From Candidatus Aerophobota bacterium (GTDB lineage Bacteria > Aerophobota > Aerophobia > Aerophobales > B3-G15): a stretch of 32,495 nucleotides of DNA. The stretch lies in NCBI GenBank assembly GCA_014859225.1, contig JACUUP010000005.1:1-32495 (forward strand), given 5' to 3'. The position numbers were made by a program, and so were the translations under genes. This document shows, piece by piece, positions 1 to 9,243 of this stretch (the stretch's first letter is position 1; every line of letters begins with the position of its first letter). Under the pieces are notes generated by a model. That model ran no database searches and was not told where the DNA came from. It saw nothing but the letters and a program-made list of their open reading frames with translations.

Positions 1-413
1 TTCTTTATGAGATGCTTCTTGCTGAGAAATTTCATTCTTTTTTAGAAAGGGGAATAATTGAGATTGCTCCTCTTGCCTATATGAGAGGCAGAACCTTAAA
101 TGATGCCTTTATTATTTTAGATGAAGCACAAAATACTACTTACGAACAGATGAAGATGTTTTTGACCAGGCTTGGTTTTGGCTCAAAAGTTGTTATAACC
201 GGAGATATTACTCAGATAGACCTTCCTCCTCGTAAAAGTTCTGGATTAATAGAGGTAAAATCACTTTTTGACGGAATAAAGGGGATTCAAACCGTTTATC
301 TTACGGGAAAAGATGTGGTAAGGCATAGATTAGTTCAAGAGATAGTTGAAGCTTATGAGGAATATGAGAAAAGGACAAGGAATGTTAAGGAGAATAAAAA
401 AGAAAAAGTTTGA
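1..413 (+). CDS. phoH: PhoH family ATPase, C-terminal part (5' end outside window)
   Basis: This is the C-terminal part of a PhoH-like protein, a cytosolic P-loop ATPase related to the helicase core and linked to RNA metabolism. The reading frame is open from the first bases, giving [10 protein letters not shown], so the gene starts upstream and the methionine at 12 is internal. Family-typical blocks are visible: [23 protein letters not shown], which carries the Walker B-like LDEAQ, then [13 protein letters not shown] and [12 protein letters not shown]. The Walker A motif would lie outside the window. The 3' end overlaps the next gene. The order phoH, HD-domain gene, ybeY is a widespread bacterial arrangement, which supports the call. 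Confidence 0.95.
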   Translation, partial: LYEMLLAEKFHSFLERGIIEIAPLAYMRGRTLNDAFIILDEAQNTTYEQMKMFLTRLGFGSKVVITGDITQIDLPPRKSSGLIEVKSLFDGIKGIQTVYLTGKDVVRHRLVQEIVEAYEEYEKRTRNVKENKKEKV

Positions 414-1848
414 ACTTTCTAAACTGAGGAAAATCAAAAGCTTATTTAATCGCCTCCCTATCCTCACATATTTTTTGTTTGCCGGGATGGGTGCGGGTAT
501 TTGTTTAATTTATCTTTTGTTTTTACCCACCTCTTTTTATTACAAGATTGGATTTGTTTTAATTACGGCTGTTTTTATTTTAATTTTTGCCACAGGTATT
601 TTTCGTTTCTACCGGGAATTTTTAACCCGCAAATATCTTCTGCTCTGTTTAATTATCTTGCTATCTACAGCACTTATGAGTAGAATTGTTATGAGTCTTC
701 CCCAGATACCTGATATTTTTGTTCCATTTGCCTTTCTTTCTATTTTCCTTTCTATTTTTTTAAATATCCCGCTTTCCCTTTTTGCTCTTTCCATCCTCTT
801 GATACTCTTTACCATTATCTCTGGACAGTTTTGGCTTCTCCCCGTATGGTTTTGCGGAGGGGTGGCTGGAATTTATGGAACTTCCCTCATCCACCAGCGA
901 ACTGATATCACAAAGCTGGGTCTCTGGGTGGGTTTGGCAAGTTTATGCTCTGCCCTGGGTGCAGGTTTCATCAAAAATCTATCCTTTTCTGAGCTCATTT
1001 CCTGGGGAGCATGGGGACTGGCTAGCGGAATTTTTTCCAGTATCCTGATTAATATAACTTTGCCCTATTTTGAAACTTATTTTGGAATTACCACAGATAT
1101 CCGCCTTCTGGAACTCACTGACCTTAACCATCCCCTGCTGCACAGATTATCCATAGAGGCTCCAGGAACATATCATCATACTATGACCGTGGCTACTTTA
1201 GCCGTAGCTGCGGCAAAGGCAGTTGGGGCAAATCCCCTTCTAACAAGGGTTGGAGCCTATTACCATGATATAGGAAAGGTAAGCCGTCCCCATTTTTTTT
1301 TCGAAAATAGCCAGACTCAGGGAGAAGGGGATTATCACTCCATGGTGAGCCCCAATCTTTCATCAGTTATAATCATCTCTCATGTAAAAGATGCAATTGA
1401 ACTTGCTAAAATTTTCCGTCTGCCTCAGATTGTTATAGATATTATTGCCCAGCATCACGGAACCAGCCTCATAGCTTATTTTTATCGTAAGGCTTTTTTA
1501 AGGAGGAAAAAAGAAGGTTCTGTGGATGAGTCAGGATTTCGCTATCCCGGACCCAAACCCCGCACAAAGGAGGCGGCTATAGTCATGCTGGCTGACTCGG
1601 TTGAAGCTGATGGTAGATACTTTTCCTGGAAAAGCCCCAAAGAAATCAAGAGCCGGGTGGAAAAAGTTATAAATAACAAACTGAAAGATAATCAACTGGA
1701 TGAGGTTAATTTAAGCCTGCGAGATTTAAATCTTATTGAAGAATCTTTTGTGCGGGTGCTAACCGGTCTTTCTCATACCAGAAAAAGATATCCAGAAGAG
1801 ATGCTAAAAAGTGAAGAGAAAAATCTTAAGAATCAACAATATGTGTGA
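382..1848 (+). CDS. 7TM-HD (PgpH/YqfF-type) membrane HD phosphohydrolase, lacking the extracellular N-terminal domain
   Basis: This is an integral membrane protein with about seven hydrophobic segments (roughly residues 20-230) followed by a cytosolic HD domain. HD motifs are clear: [11 protein letters not shown], then [18 protein letters not shown], and later [11 protein letters not shown] and DSVEADGR. Family members such as PgpH degrade cyclic di-AMP, so that is the best functional guess. The product is 488 residues. Typical PgpH proteins are about 700 and carry a large extracellular N-terminal domain before the membrane block; that domain is absent here. I chose ATG 382 because purine-rich AAGGACAAGG lies just upstream; an upstream start at 346 is in frame. 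It overlaps phoH by 32 bases and ybeY follows with overlap. Confidence 0.88.
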   Translation: MLRRIKKKKFELSKLRKIKSLFNRLPILTYFLFAGMGAGICLIYLLFLPTSFYYKIGFVLITAVFILIFATGIFRFYREFLTRKYLLLCLIILLSTALMSRIVMSLPQIPDIFVPFAFLSIFLSIFLNIPLSLFALSILLILFTIISGQFWLLPVWFCGGVAGIYGTSLIHQRTDITKLGLWVGLASLCSALGAGFIKNLSFSELISWGAWGLASGIFSSILINITLPYFETYFGITTDIRLLELTDLNHPLLHRLSIEAPGTYHHTMTVATLAVAAAKAVGANPLLTRVGAYYHDIGKVSRPHFFFENSQTQGEGDYHSMVSPNLSSVIIISHVKDAIELAKIFRLPQIVIDIIAQHHGTSLIAYFYRKAFLRRKKEGSVDESGFRYPGPKPRTKEAAIVMLADSVEADGRYFSWKSPKEIKSRVEKVINNKLKDNQLDEVNLSLRDLNLIEESFVRVLTGLSHTRKRYPEEMLKSEEKNLKNQQYV

Positions 1849-2263
1849 GGAAAAGGTTCCTGAGGCTCTTTTAGAGAAGGCAGTTTGTGCAGTTTTTTTG
1901 CAAGAAGGAGTGGGGAAAAATAAAGAGATAAGTTTAGCTCTGGTTCCCTCACATCTCATGAGAGAGCTAAATGTAAAGTACAGGGGAAAAGACTTTCTTA
2001 CCGATGTTCTGGCTTTTCCTCTTGATGAAAAAATAGGGCCTGCCAGAAAGGTTTTAGGGGAGATAGTTATCTGTCCTTCTGTGGCAAAAGCTTATGCCAA
2101 AGAGCAAGGTCACAGTTTGGAGGATGAGCTTGTATTGCTTGTAGTTCATGGGACTTTGCATCTTTTTGGTTACACAGATGAAGAGGATGATAAAAAAAAG
2201 TTAATGCAGCAAAAAGAAAAAGAAATCATACATACACTGGAAGAAAGGAGTAAGCAATGCTAA
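1811..2263 (+). CDS. ybeY: Endoribonuclease YbeY (rRNA maturation factor)
   Basis: YbeY is a single-strand endoribonuclease needed for 16S rRNA 3' maturation and ribosome quality control. The family signature is present in two places: YRGKDFLTDVLAFPL and the metal site HGTLHLFGYTDEED. Most YbeY proteins read HGxLHLxGYDH, with three histidines; here the third ligand position is Asp. As I recall, Bacteroidetes YbeY often has Asp there too (GYKD), so activity is likely kept. The GTG at 1811 gives the usual N-terminal strand KILRINN. An internal ATG at 1841 would remove it, so I prefer the GTG. The gene overlaps the HD gene and skp. Confidence 0.93.
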   Translation: MKRKILRINNMCEEKVPEALLEKAVCAVFLQEGVGKNKEISLALVPSHLMRELNVKYRGKDFLTDVLAFPLDEKIGPARKVLGEIVICPSVAKAYAKEQGHSLEDELVLLVVHGTLHLFGYTDEEDDKKKLMQQKEKEIIHTLEERSKQC

Positions 2264-2814
2264 GAAAATTAAAAGTGGTGGGGATAACCTTAAGTTGTGT
2301 TCTTTTATTTTTAGGAGTTTTCTCATCAGGAGCAAGCTGCGATATCCTTGAGGAAGTTTTTAAGAGGATGCCTTACATAGACTTAGAGAGAGTATTTCAG
2401 GAATACGAGAAAAAAAAGGACCTCGAGCTAAAATTGGAGAAAGAAAGCGAGGTTAGCCGAGATAGAATAAGACAGATGAGAGAGCAGCTTGAGGATTTGA
2501 GGGATGCATATGAAAGACAGGAGTTTCTTTTAACTGAGGAGGCAAAAAGAGCGCGCCAGCAGGAGATTATGGATAAAGTGGCAGAAGTTGAAAGCTTAAG
2601 TCAAAAATTATCCGAGGAGATACAGGGAAAACAACAGGAGTATACTCAGGAGCTCTTGAAGGATATAATGACCAAAATTGAAGAGATAGCTAAGAAAGAA
2701 GGTTACATCTATGTTTTTGATAAGATGGCTCTTATTTACGCTGCACCGGCACGGGAGATAACTGAGAGAATTATCACTGAATTGAACAAAGATTATAGGG
2801 CGAAAAAACAATGA
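2257..2814 (+). CDS. skp: OmpH/Skp-family periplasmic chaperone
   Basis: This 185-residue exported protein has a signal peptide (basic start MLRKLK, hydrophobic core to about residue 22, then SGASC). A long charged coiled-coil region follows (about 45-135) and then a compact C-terminal segment with [21 protein letters not shown]. That is the Skp/OmpH layout: the family binds unfolded outer-membrane proteins in the periplasm. The strong ribosome site AAAGGAG sits upstream of ATG 2257. It overlaps ybeY by 7 bases and lpxD by 4. The skp-lpxD pairing is conserved in diderm bacteria, but the usual bamA upstream of skp is absent here. Confidence 0.85.
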   Translation: MLRKLKVVGITLSCVLLFLGVFSSGASCDILEEVFKRMPYIDLERVFQEYEKKKDLELKLEKESEVSRDRIRQMREQLEDLRDAYERQEFLLTEEAKRARQQEIMDKVAEVESLSQKLSEEIQGKQQEYTQELLKDIMTKIEEIAKKEGYIYVFDKMALIYAAPAREITERIITELNKDYRAKKQ

Positions 2815-3827
2815 ATAAGAGTTTAAAAGAACTTGCTTTGCTTGTGGGGGGTAAGATTAAAGGGGATGAGCACATTATAATAAAAGGTGTAGCTAAAGTT
2901 GAGGATGTGAAAGAAGGAGAGATTACCTTTGCTGTTTCAGGAAAATTTTTATCTCTTGCGGAAAAATCAAAAGCTTCTGCAGTAATTATTCCCCAGGAGG
3001 TGGAGAATTTTTCTAAGCCAGTTATTCAAACAGCTAATCCCCGCTTGGCTTTTGCCAGAGTCCTTGAGATTTTTGCTCCTCTGGCACCAGAATTTAAAGG
3101 AATCCATCCATCAGCCATAATCTCTGAAGGCGTAAAAATAGGAAGAGGGGCTACTATAGGTCCTTTGTGCATTATTCAGGAAGGTGCAAAGATTGGTGAT
3201 AATGCGTATATTTCTGGATTTAGTTATCTTGGCAGGGATGTTAGCGTGGGTGAGAGAACTTTCCTGCACCCCCGGGTTACTGTGCTGGATAAAACCAGTA
3301 TAGGCAAAAAGGTCATAATACACTCAGGAGCCATCATTGGTTCTGATGGATTTGGTTTTGTCAAAACAGAGGATAGCTCTTATTACAAGATTCCCCAGAT
3401 AGGGAGGGTGGTTATTGAAGATGCGGTAGAAATTGGAGCTAACGTTACTATTGACAGAGCCACAACTGGCGAGACGCGAATTGGCAGAGGAACAAAAATT
3501 GATAATTTAGTTCACATCGCTCACAATGTAACTGTGGGGAAAAATGTAGCCATTGTAGCTTTGGTGGGTATCTCTGGTAGCTCTTGCGTGGGAGATGGAG
3601 CTGTTCTGGCAGGTCAGGTTGGAATTAGCGACCATGTATCTATCGGGGCTAACAGTATAGTGGGTGCGAAATCAGGTATCACTAAAGATATCCCTGCCAA
3701 CAGCTTTGTATGGGGAATCCCGGCTCGAGACCATCTTGTGCAAAAAAAGATAACGGCAGTTGTTCACAGGCTTCCTGAACTTTTAAAAAGAGTTCAGAAG
3801 TTAGAAAAATTAATTAAAGAGGAATAA
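2811..3827 (+). CDS. lpxD: UDP-3-O-acylglucosamine N-acyltransferase LpxD
   Basis: LpxD adds the second hydroxyacyl chain, from acyl-ACP, to UDP-3-O-acylglucosamine in lipid A synthesis. The 338-residue length is typical. The N-terminal domain (about 1-100) contains [23 protein letters not shown]. It is followed by a left-handed beta helix of hexapeptide repeats (about 105-300, such as [26 protein letters not shown]). The catalytic-histidine region reads [11 protein letters not shown]-terminal helix ([19 protein letters not shown]) closes the protein. ATGA overlap with skp and a 1-base gap to lpxC-fabZ indicate one transcript. Confidence 0.96.
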   Translation: MNKSLKELALLVGGKIKGDEHIIIKGVAKVEDVKEGEITFAVSGKFLSLAEKSKASAVIIPQEVENFSKPVIQTANPRLAFARVLEIFAPLAPEFKGIHPSAIISEGVKIGRGATIGPLCIIQEGAKIGDNAYISGFSYLGRDVSVGERTFLHPRVTVLDKTSIGKKVIIHSGAIIGSDGFGFVKTEDSSYYKIPQIGRVVIEDAVEIGANVTIDRATTGETRIGRGTKIDNLVHIAHNVTVGKNVAIVALVGISGSSCVGDGAVLAGQVGISDHVSIGANSIVGAKSGITKDIPANSFVWGIPARDHLVQKKITAVVHRLPELLKRVQKLEKLIKEE

Positions 3828-3828
3828 A

Positions 3829-5115
3829 ATGGAATGCCAACAAACCATTAAAGAAACTATAAGTTATACAGGCTCTGGCCTGCATCTTGGCAGAAAGGTA
3901 AAAGTTACCCTGGAACCTGCTCCCCCCAATCAAGGGGTGGTTTTTGTCAGGGAGGATATCCCCGGTTCCCCTACTATAAAAGCTACAGTATCCAAAGTAG
4001 TGGACAATGATAGAGGAACCACAATTGGTAACGGAGAGCTAAAAATTACCACAGTGGAACATATCCTGGCGGCACTTTCCGGAATGGGTGTTGACAATGT
4101 TACTATAAAAATGGATGACCAGGAGTTTCCTGCTGGCGATGGGAGTGCACTGCCCTGGGTTGAGTTAATCCAGAGGGCAGGATTAATTTCTCAAGATGTG
4201 TCCAGACAGTTTTTTAAAATGGAAAAGCCTTTCTGGATGCAGGATAATGGTAGAGAACTTGTAGTTTTGCCCTGTGATGATTTTAAGGTAACCTATACAG
4301 TTGATTTTCCACAAAGTCCTTTAAAATCCCAATTTGCCGAATTTATAATAAACAAAGATAACTTCATCAATGAGATTGCTCCTTCTAGAACCTTTGGATT
4401 TATGAGAGAAGTAGAATACCTAAAAGAAAAAGGTCTCATCCAGGGGGGCTCACTTCATAATGCTGTGGTTATAGATGAGAAGGGAGTGATAAATGAAGAG
4501 GGACTGAGGTTTTCCAATGAGCCTGTCAGACATAAAATACTGGACTTGATTGGCGATCTTTATTTAATTGGAAGACCCCTGAAAGCTCATGTTATAGCGG
4601 TAAAAGCAGGGCATCTCCTCAATGTGAGGTTAGCTAAAGAATTGGAGAAGCTTATGAGCAAAGCAAATAACCCCAAAAGTTTAAACATAAAAGATATAGA
4701 GAAAATCTTGCCCCACCGCTACCCCTTTTTGCTGGTGGATAAAATTTTATCCATAGAGGATAAAGAAATTGTGGGGGTAAAAAATTTTACCATTAATGAG
4801 CCTTTCTTTGTGGGCCATTTTCCTGGTCATCCCGTGGTTCCTGCAGCTTTAATTGTAGAAGCCATGGCTCAGGTAGCAGGTGTATACCTTTTAAGCAGAA
4901 GTGAAAATCAGGGTAAACTTGCTTATTTTACAGGAATTGATAAGGCAAGGTTTAGAAAGCCAGTTGTGCCCGGAGACCAGCTTCTTATAAAAGTGAAGAT
5001 TTTAACGCTGAAAAAAACCTTAGGGAGTTTTTCAGGAAAGGTGGAGGCAACAGGTTTTGTGGAAGACAAAAAAGTAGCAGAGGCATTTTTTCTATTTAGC
5101 TTGATTGAAAGGTGA
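3829..5115 (+). CDS. lpxC/fabZ: Bifunctional UDP-3-O-acyl-N-acetylglucosamine deacetylase / 3-hydroxyacyl-ACP dehydratase (LpxC-FabZ fusion)
   Basis: A single 428-residue chain joins two enzymes. Residues 1-280 are LpxC, the zinc deacetylase committing step of lipid A synthesis. They show TVEH (Glu77/His78), RHKILD (zinc ligands His235 and Asp239) and AGHLLN (His262). Residues about 285-428 are FabZ, with ILPHRYPFLLVD, GHFPGHP (catalytic His330) and VEAMAQ (Glu344), which dehydrates 3-hydroxyacyl-ACP. Both active sites look intact. The fusion is known from Bacteroidetes and some other diderm groups. It places the branch between fatty acids and lipid A on one polypeptide, because both halves draw on the 3-hydroxyacyl-ACP pool. 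lpxA, often next to this fusion, is not here. Confidence 0.96.
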   Translation: MECQQTIKETISYTGSGLHLGRKVKVTLEPAPPNQGVVFVREDIPGSPTIKATVSKVVDNDRGTTIGNGELKITTVEHILAALSGMGVDNVTIKMDDQEFPAGDGSALPWVELIQRAGLISQDVSRQFFKMEKPFWMQDNGRELVVLPCDDFKVTYTVDFPQSPLKSQFAEFIINKDNFINEIAPSRTFGFMREVEYLKEKGLIQGGSLHNAVVIDEKGVINEEGLRFSNEPVRHKILDLIGDLYLIGRPLKAHVIAVKAGHLLNVRLAKELEKLMSKANNPKSLNIKDIEKILPHRYPFLLVDKILSIEDKEIVGVKNFTINEPFFVGHFPGHPVVPAALIVEAMAQVAGVYLLSRSENQGKLAYFTGIDKARFRKPVVPGDQLLIKVKILTLKKTLGSFSGKVEATGFVEDKKVAEAFFLFSLIER

Positions 5116-5128
5116 AAGTATAAGAAAA

Positions 5129-5860
5129 ATGCAAAAAGTAAAGATTTTATCAGAGAAACTCCCCCAGCATTTAGCTATTATTATGGATGGAAATGGTAGA
5201 TGGGCTAAAAATAAAGGTCTTCCCAGAATTGAGGGTCACAGGGTGGGCATGGAGAAGATTAGAGATGTGATGAATTGGTGTAGACAAAGAGGTATAAAGG
5301 TTTTAACTTTGTATGCATTTTCCAAGCAAAACTGGAACCGTCCACGTGAGGAAGTTGAGTTCCTCATGAGAATCTTTGAAGTGTATCTGGAAAAAGAATT
5401 TGATAATCTAATGGAAAAAGGGGTAATGCTCAGGGTAATTGGTAGAGTTGAGGAGCTACCTTTAAGTTTGAGGAAGAAGATTAAAAAAATTATGCAGAAA
5501 ACGAAAGCAAATGAGGAGCTTTTTTTGAATCTTGCTATAAATTATGGAGGGCAGGAAGAGATAGTGGATGCCGCAAGATGTATATCAGCTCTGGCAAGGG
5601 AAGGAAAAATTTTACCCGAAGATATAGATGTTGAGCTTTTCAGGAAATATCTATATACACCCAACCTGCCTTATCCCGACCTTATTATCCGTAGTGGGGG
5701 AGAGTTGAGGATAAGTAACTTCCTTCTGTGGCAAATTGCCTATGCTGAGCTCTGGGTGAGCTCTGTTTTGTGGCCAGATTTCACTGAGCAAGACCTGGAT
5801 GAAGCATTGAAAGATTTCGCATCCAGAGAGAGAAGATACGGTGCAATAAAAGGAGATTGA
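5129..5860 (+). CDS. uppS: Undecaprenyl diphosphate synthase (isoprenyl transferase)
   Basis: This is a cis-prenyltransferase that builds the C55 carrier lipid for peptidoglycan and O-antigen synthesis from farnesyl diphosphate and isopentenyl diphosphate. Diagnostic blocks are HLAIIMDGNGRWAKNKG (catalytic Asp and phosphate-binding loop), GHRVGMEKI, LTLYAFSKQNWNRP and the C-terminal RSGGELRISNFLLWQ with YAELWVSSVLWPDF. In most members the block reads RTSGExRLSNF; here RSGGELRISNF keeps the key Arg, Ser and Asn. I prefer ATG 5129; a TTG at 5105 that overlaps the previous gene is a weaker in-frame alternative. The pairing with cdsA is conserved. Confidence 0.95.
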   Translation: MQKVKILSEKLPQHLAIIMDGNGRWAKNKGLPRIEGHRVGMEKIRDVMNWCRQRGIKVLTLYAFSKQNWNRPREEVEFLMRIFEVYLEKEFDNLMEKGVMLRVIGRVEELPLSLRKKIKKIMQKTKANEELFLNLAINYGGQEEIVDAARCISALAREGKILPEDIDVELFRKYLYTPNLPYPDLIIRSGGELRISNFLLWQIAYAELWVSSVLWPDFTEQDLDEALKDFASRERRYGAIKGD

Positions 5861-5861
5861 T

Positions 5862-6659
5862 TTGCTCCTTAAAAGAATTATTATCGCTGCTATTTTTATC
5901 CCCGTTTTTGTTTTTTTGGTCATGCAAGGAGGATTTTATTTTTTAGGACTTGTCTGCGGGATAATTGCGGTCGGACTTGTGGAATTTCACCAGGGTGCAA
6001 ATAAAGATGACCTGCATATTCCTTTCAGGAACATTATTCTTGGTCTTTGTATACCCGTTGCAGCTTATTTTAAAGGTGAGGATATTTTGCCATTTGTCAT
6101 AACGGTTATTATTTTTATAATTTTTTTCTCAGAGCTTTTTAACTTAAAAACAGAGCAACCTCAAACTAACATTGTTTTTAATCTGGGAGGGATTCTTTAC
6201 ATAAGCTATCTTTTCAGCTTCATAGTAATTATGAGAAACCTTCCTGTGGTGGGGGTAAAATTAGTAGTTACTGTTTTGTTTGCTACCTGGATGGGAGATA
6301 CAGGAGCTTTTACTGTGGGAACTTTATTGGGGAAACACGCATTTTTCTCTACTTATAGCTCGCATAAATCTGTAGAAGGATTCTTAGGTGCCATTGCCTT
6401 TAGCATGGTAGCAGTGTTTTTATCCAGGTTGTGGTTACCTATCCCTCTTTTACATGTTATTATTCTTGGTCTTTTAGCCGGAGTGTGTGGAGAAATGGGA
6501 GATTTTTTTGAATCCATGCTTAAAAGAAGTTTGAAGATTAAAGATTTTGGTAAGTTTTTGCCCGGACACGGAGGCATCCTGGATAGATTTGACAGTTTAT
6601 TTTTTTCTGTCCCCATTTTTTTCTACTACACCAAATATATTTTAGAGCTTGGAGCTTAA
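5862..6659 (+). CDS. cdsA: Phosphatidate cytidylyltransferase
   Basis: CdsA is an integral membrane enzyme that makes CDP-diacylglycerol from CTP and phosphatidic acid, the precursor of all phospholipids. The 265-residue protein is almost entirely hydrophobic helices. It carries the family signature: SMLKRSLKIKDFGKFLPGHG followed by GILDRFDS, together with WMGDTGAF and SSHKSVEG. The start is TTG at 5862, one base after uppS, with AAAGGAG six bases upstream; no ATG fits. Order uppS-cdsA-rseP is conserved, but dxr, which commonly sits between cdsA and rseP, is missing. Confidence 0.95.
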   Translation: MLLKRIIIAAIFIPVFVFLVMQGGFYFLGLVCGIIAVGLVEFHQGANKDDLHIPFRNIILGLCIPVAAYFKGEDILPFVITVIIFIIFFSELFNLKTEQPQTNIVFNLGGILYISYLFSFIVIMRNLPVVGVKLVVTVLFATWMGDTGAFTVGTLLGKHAFFSTYSSHKSVEGFLGAIAFSMVAVFLSRLWLPIPLLHVIILGLLAGVCGEMGDFFESMLKRSLKIKDFGKFLPGHGGILDRFDSLFFSVPIFFYYTKYILELGA

Positions 6660-6663
6660 CTTT

Positions 6664-7686
6664 ATGAGTGTGCTTCTGGTTTTGGTTATCTTTCTACTCC
6701 TGATTTTTCCTCATGAACTTGGGCACTTTCTTGTAGCAAGAATTTGTGGGATGCGTGTGGAAAAATTTTCCCTGGGGTTTGGTCCCAAGCTCTGGGGTAT
6801 AAAGAAAAAAGGTACTGAATATCTTGTATCTCTTTTTCCTCTGGGAGGGTATGTGAAAATAGCAGGAATGGCACCAGGAGAGCAACATGTTGAGGATGGG
6901 TTTTATTCAAAGCCTTTAAGTAATAAGCTGGCTGTTATTTTATCTGGTTCGGCGATGAATTTTCTTATGAGCCTTTTGCTTTTTTCCTTTATTTTTATGA
7001 TTGGTTTTCAAACCCTTGACCTTGAGTCTCCTATTGTAGGTGGAGTGATAGATGGCTCTCCCGCTCAGGAGATGGGAATTAAACAGGGAGACAGGATTGT
7101 TAGTATAAATGGGCAGGAAATTGATAAATGGGGACAGATAGCAACTTTTATACAGGATAAAGAAGAAGAGGAGCTCCAGTTTTTGATTTTGAGAGATAGA
7201 ACCAGACTTCTTTTTAATATTAGACCAAAGTATTATCCTGAATACGAAAGAAAGCTAATAGGTATATCTCCTTCAAGTCAGTTTTTCCGCTCTGACCCTT
7301 TAACTTCTTTTGGGCTTGGAGCGCAAAGAGTTGTGTTTTTAATCGGGCTGATTTTCAGAACGCTGGGTGGCATGGTTACCGGACAGGTCCCGGCACAATT
7401 TGCGGGACCGGTGGGAATGGTGCAGTTTGTAGGGGAAGCTTCAGAGCTTGGGATAATACCTTTTTTTTCACTTGCAGCTATTCTGGGGATAAACCTGGGT
7501 CTTTTTAATCTTTTTCCTATTCCTGCTCTTGATGGGGGAAGACTTATTTTTCTCATAATAGAGGGAATCAGAAAAAAGCCTGTTAAGGTTGAGTTTCAGG
7601 AATTTATCCACTATATAGGATTTTTAATTTTAATTCTTCTTATGTTTTTAGTTACATATCAGGATATTTTGCGGCTACTTAGATGA
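6664..7686 (+). CDS. rseP: RIP metalloprotease RseP (site-2 protease)
   Basis: RseP is a zinc intramembrane protease that cuts membrane-bound anti-sigma factors and signal-peptide remnants. The first transmembrane helix holds the zinc motif HELGH (about residues 17-21). The second active-site helix has NLFPIPALDGGRL, which supplies the Asp ligand. One PDZ domain (about 115-180, with GVIDGSPAQEMGIKQGDRIVSINGQ) is present, where E. coli RseP has two. I chose ATG 6664, preceded by GGAG at nine bases, over an upstream TTG at 6649 that overlaps cdsA. It overlaps the next gene through ATGA. Confidence 0.95.
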   Translation: MSVLLVLVIFLLLIFPHELGHFLVARICGMRVEKFSLGFGPKLWGIKKKGTEYLVSLFPLGGYVKIAGMAPGEQHVEDGFYSKPLSNKLAVILSGSAMNFLMSLLLFSFIFMIGFQTLDLESPIVGGVIDGSPAQEMGIKQGDRIVSINGQEIDKWGQIATFIQDKEEEELQFLILRDRTRLLFNIRPKYYPEYERKLIGISPSSQFFRSDPLTSFGLGAQRVVFLIGLIFRTLGGMVTGQVPAQFAGPVGMVQFVGEASELGIIPFFSLAAILGINLGLFNLFPIPALDGGRLIFLIIEGIRKKPVKVEFQEFIHYIGFLILILLMFLVTYQDILRLLR

Positions 7687-8735
7687 AGAAAGTTTTGCTC
7701 TCGGGAAATGAAGCTATAGCAGAAGGAGCAGTGCGAGCTGGATGTAGAGGCTACTTTGGTTATCCCATAACTCCCCAGTCAGAGATTTGCGCTTATATGG
7801 CTAAGAGGCTGGAAGAGGTGGGGGGAGTATTTTTGCAAGCAGAGTCAGAAATCGCTGCTATAAACATGGTGTATGGAGCAGCAGCGGCAGGAATGAGAGC
7901 TATGACTTCTTCCTCGGGGCCGGGAATTAGTTTAAAACAGGAAGGAATTTCCTATCTTGCCGGAGCCCAGCTTCCCGCTTTAATAGTAAATGTGATGCGG
8001 GGAGGTCCGGGCCTCGGAAATATCGCTCCCTCCCAATCTGACTATTTTCAAGCTACCAAAGGTGGGGGGCACGGAGATTATCATCTCATTGTACTTGCTC
8101 CCTCTTCTGTGCAGGATATGGCGGATTTCCCCCTTTTAGCTTTTGAGCTTGCTGATAACTATCGCAATCCGGTAATGATTTTAACAGATGCTATTTTGGC
8201 TCAGATGATGGAACAGGTTAGTTTTGGAAAAATGCCATGCTGCAAAATGAAAGCAAAACCATGGGCAATAACGGGCGCAAAAGGTAGAACTCCAAACATT
8301 ATACGGTCTCTTTTTCTGCAAGAGGGGGTACTTGAAGCTCACAATAAGGTTTTGCAAAAAAAATATAAGAAAATGAAAGAAAAAGAAATAAGATACAAGC
8401 TTTTCGGAGATTCCAATCCAGAGATTCTTTTAGTTGCCTATGGAAGTATGTTCAGGGTGTGTATGTGGGTTGTGCAGGAGCTAAAAAAAATGGGGAAATC
8501 CTGCGCCCTGCTTCGCCCTGTAACTTTATGGCCTTTTCCTTACCAGATTGTGGCAGAGCTTGCTAAAGAAGTTACGTTTATCTTTGTTGTGGAGATGAGT
8601 GAAGGACAGATGCTTGAGGATGTGCGGCTGGGATGCGAAGGGGCCTCTCCAGTTTATTTTTACGGAAGGATGGGTGGGGGTGTGCCTGAGCCAGAAGAGG
8701 TCTTGAGAAAAGTTAAGGAGGTTTTAGAAAGTTGA
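7683..8735 (+). CDS. vorB: 2-oxoacid:ferredoxin oxidoreductase alpha subunit (VorB-like)
   Basis: This looks like the alpha chain of a thiamine-diphosphate 2-oxoacid:ferredoxin oxidoreductase, most like the 2-oxoisovalerate (VOR) type. Such enzymes interconvert branched-chain 2-oxoacids and acyl-CoA with ferredoxin. Visible family blocks are [68 protein letters not shown], then [15 protein letters not shown] and [13 protein letters not shown]. It has the typical length of about 350 residues. The TPP-binding beta, gamma and ferredoxin-like delta subunits are not beside it, which is odd. Substrate is inferred from similarity and from the leuD-cimA neighbours; a 2-oxoglutarate (KOR) type is the alternative. 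Confidence 0.87.
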   Translation: MKKVLLSGNEAIAEGAVRAGCRGYFGYPITPQSEICAYMAKRLEEVGGVFLQAESEIAAINMVYGAAAAGMRAMTSSSGPGISLKQEGISYLAGAQLPALIVNVMRGGPGLGNIAPSQSDYFQATKGGGHGDYHLIVLAPSSVQDMADFPLLAFELADNYRNPVMILTDAILAQMMEQVSFGKMPCCKMKAKPWAITGAKGRTPNIIRSLFLQEGVLEAHNKVLQKKYKKMKEKEIRYKLFGDSNPEILLVAYGSMFRVCMWVVQELKKMGKSCALLRPVTLWPFPYQIVAELAKEVTFIFVVEMSEGQMLEDVRLGCEGASPVYFYGRMGGGVPEPEEVLRKVKEVLES

Positions 8736-9220
8736 GGCTCAAGGGGAAAATTATAAAATATGGCGATAATATTAATACGGATGAGATTATTCCTGCGGTT
8801 TACCTTGTTAGCGTGGACCCGGAAAAATTAGCTGAGCACTGTATGGAAGCTATAGATAAGGATTTTGTTAGAAAGGTTAAGTCATCACCTATCATGGTTG
8901 CGGGAAAAAATTTTGGTTGTGGCTCATCCAGGGAACATGCTCCTTTAGCTTTAAAAGGGGCAGGGGTTAAGTGTGTGGTGGCTTCTTCTTTTGCCCGCAT
9001 TTTTTTTCGCAATGCTATTAATATCGGTCTTCTCATTGTGGAGAGCAAGGAATGTGTGGAAAAATCTTTAGAGGAAGATATATTGGAAATAGATACAGAA
9101 AAGGGTGTTATTAAAAATATCACCCGGGGCACTTTTTTTTCCAGTGCAAAGTATCCTGAATTTATACAGAGGCTTATAGAGATGGGTGGAATAGATAGTT
9201 GGGTAAAAGAGAGAATTTGA
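8732..9220 (+). CDS. leuD: 3-isopropylmalate dehydratase small subunit (LeuD-type)
   Basis: This is the swivel-domain small subunit of the aconitase-type isomerase. With LeuC it converts isopropylmalate in leucine synthesis, and in many anaerobes citramalate in the isoleucine route. The 162-residue length fits the short bacterial/archaeal LeuD class. Motifs: [16 protein letters not shown], the substrate-specificity loop [14 protein letters not shown], and [17 protein letters not shown]. The start is TTG 8732, with AAGGAGG ten bases upstream and a 4-base overlap with vorB. No LeuC is in the window. Because cimA follows, use in citramalate isomerisation is likely. Confidence 0.93.
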   Translation: MRLKGKIIKYGDNINTDEIIPAVYLVSVDPEKLAEHCMEAIDKDFVRKVKSSPIMVAGKNFGCGSSREHAPLALKGAGVKCVVASSFARIFFRNAINIGLLIVESKECVEKSLEEDILEIDTEKGVIKNITRGTFFSSAKYPEFIQRLIEMGGIDSWVKERI

Positions 9221-9243
9221 GAAAGCTTAACAGAGGTTAGTTT

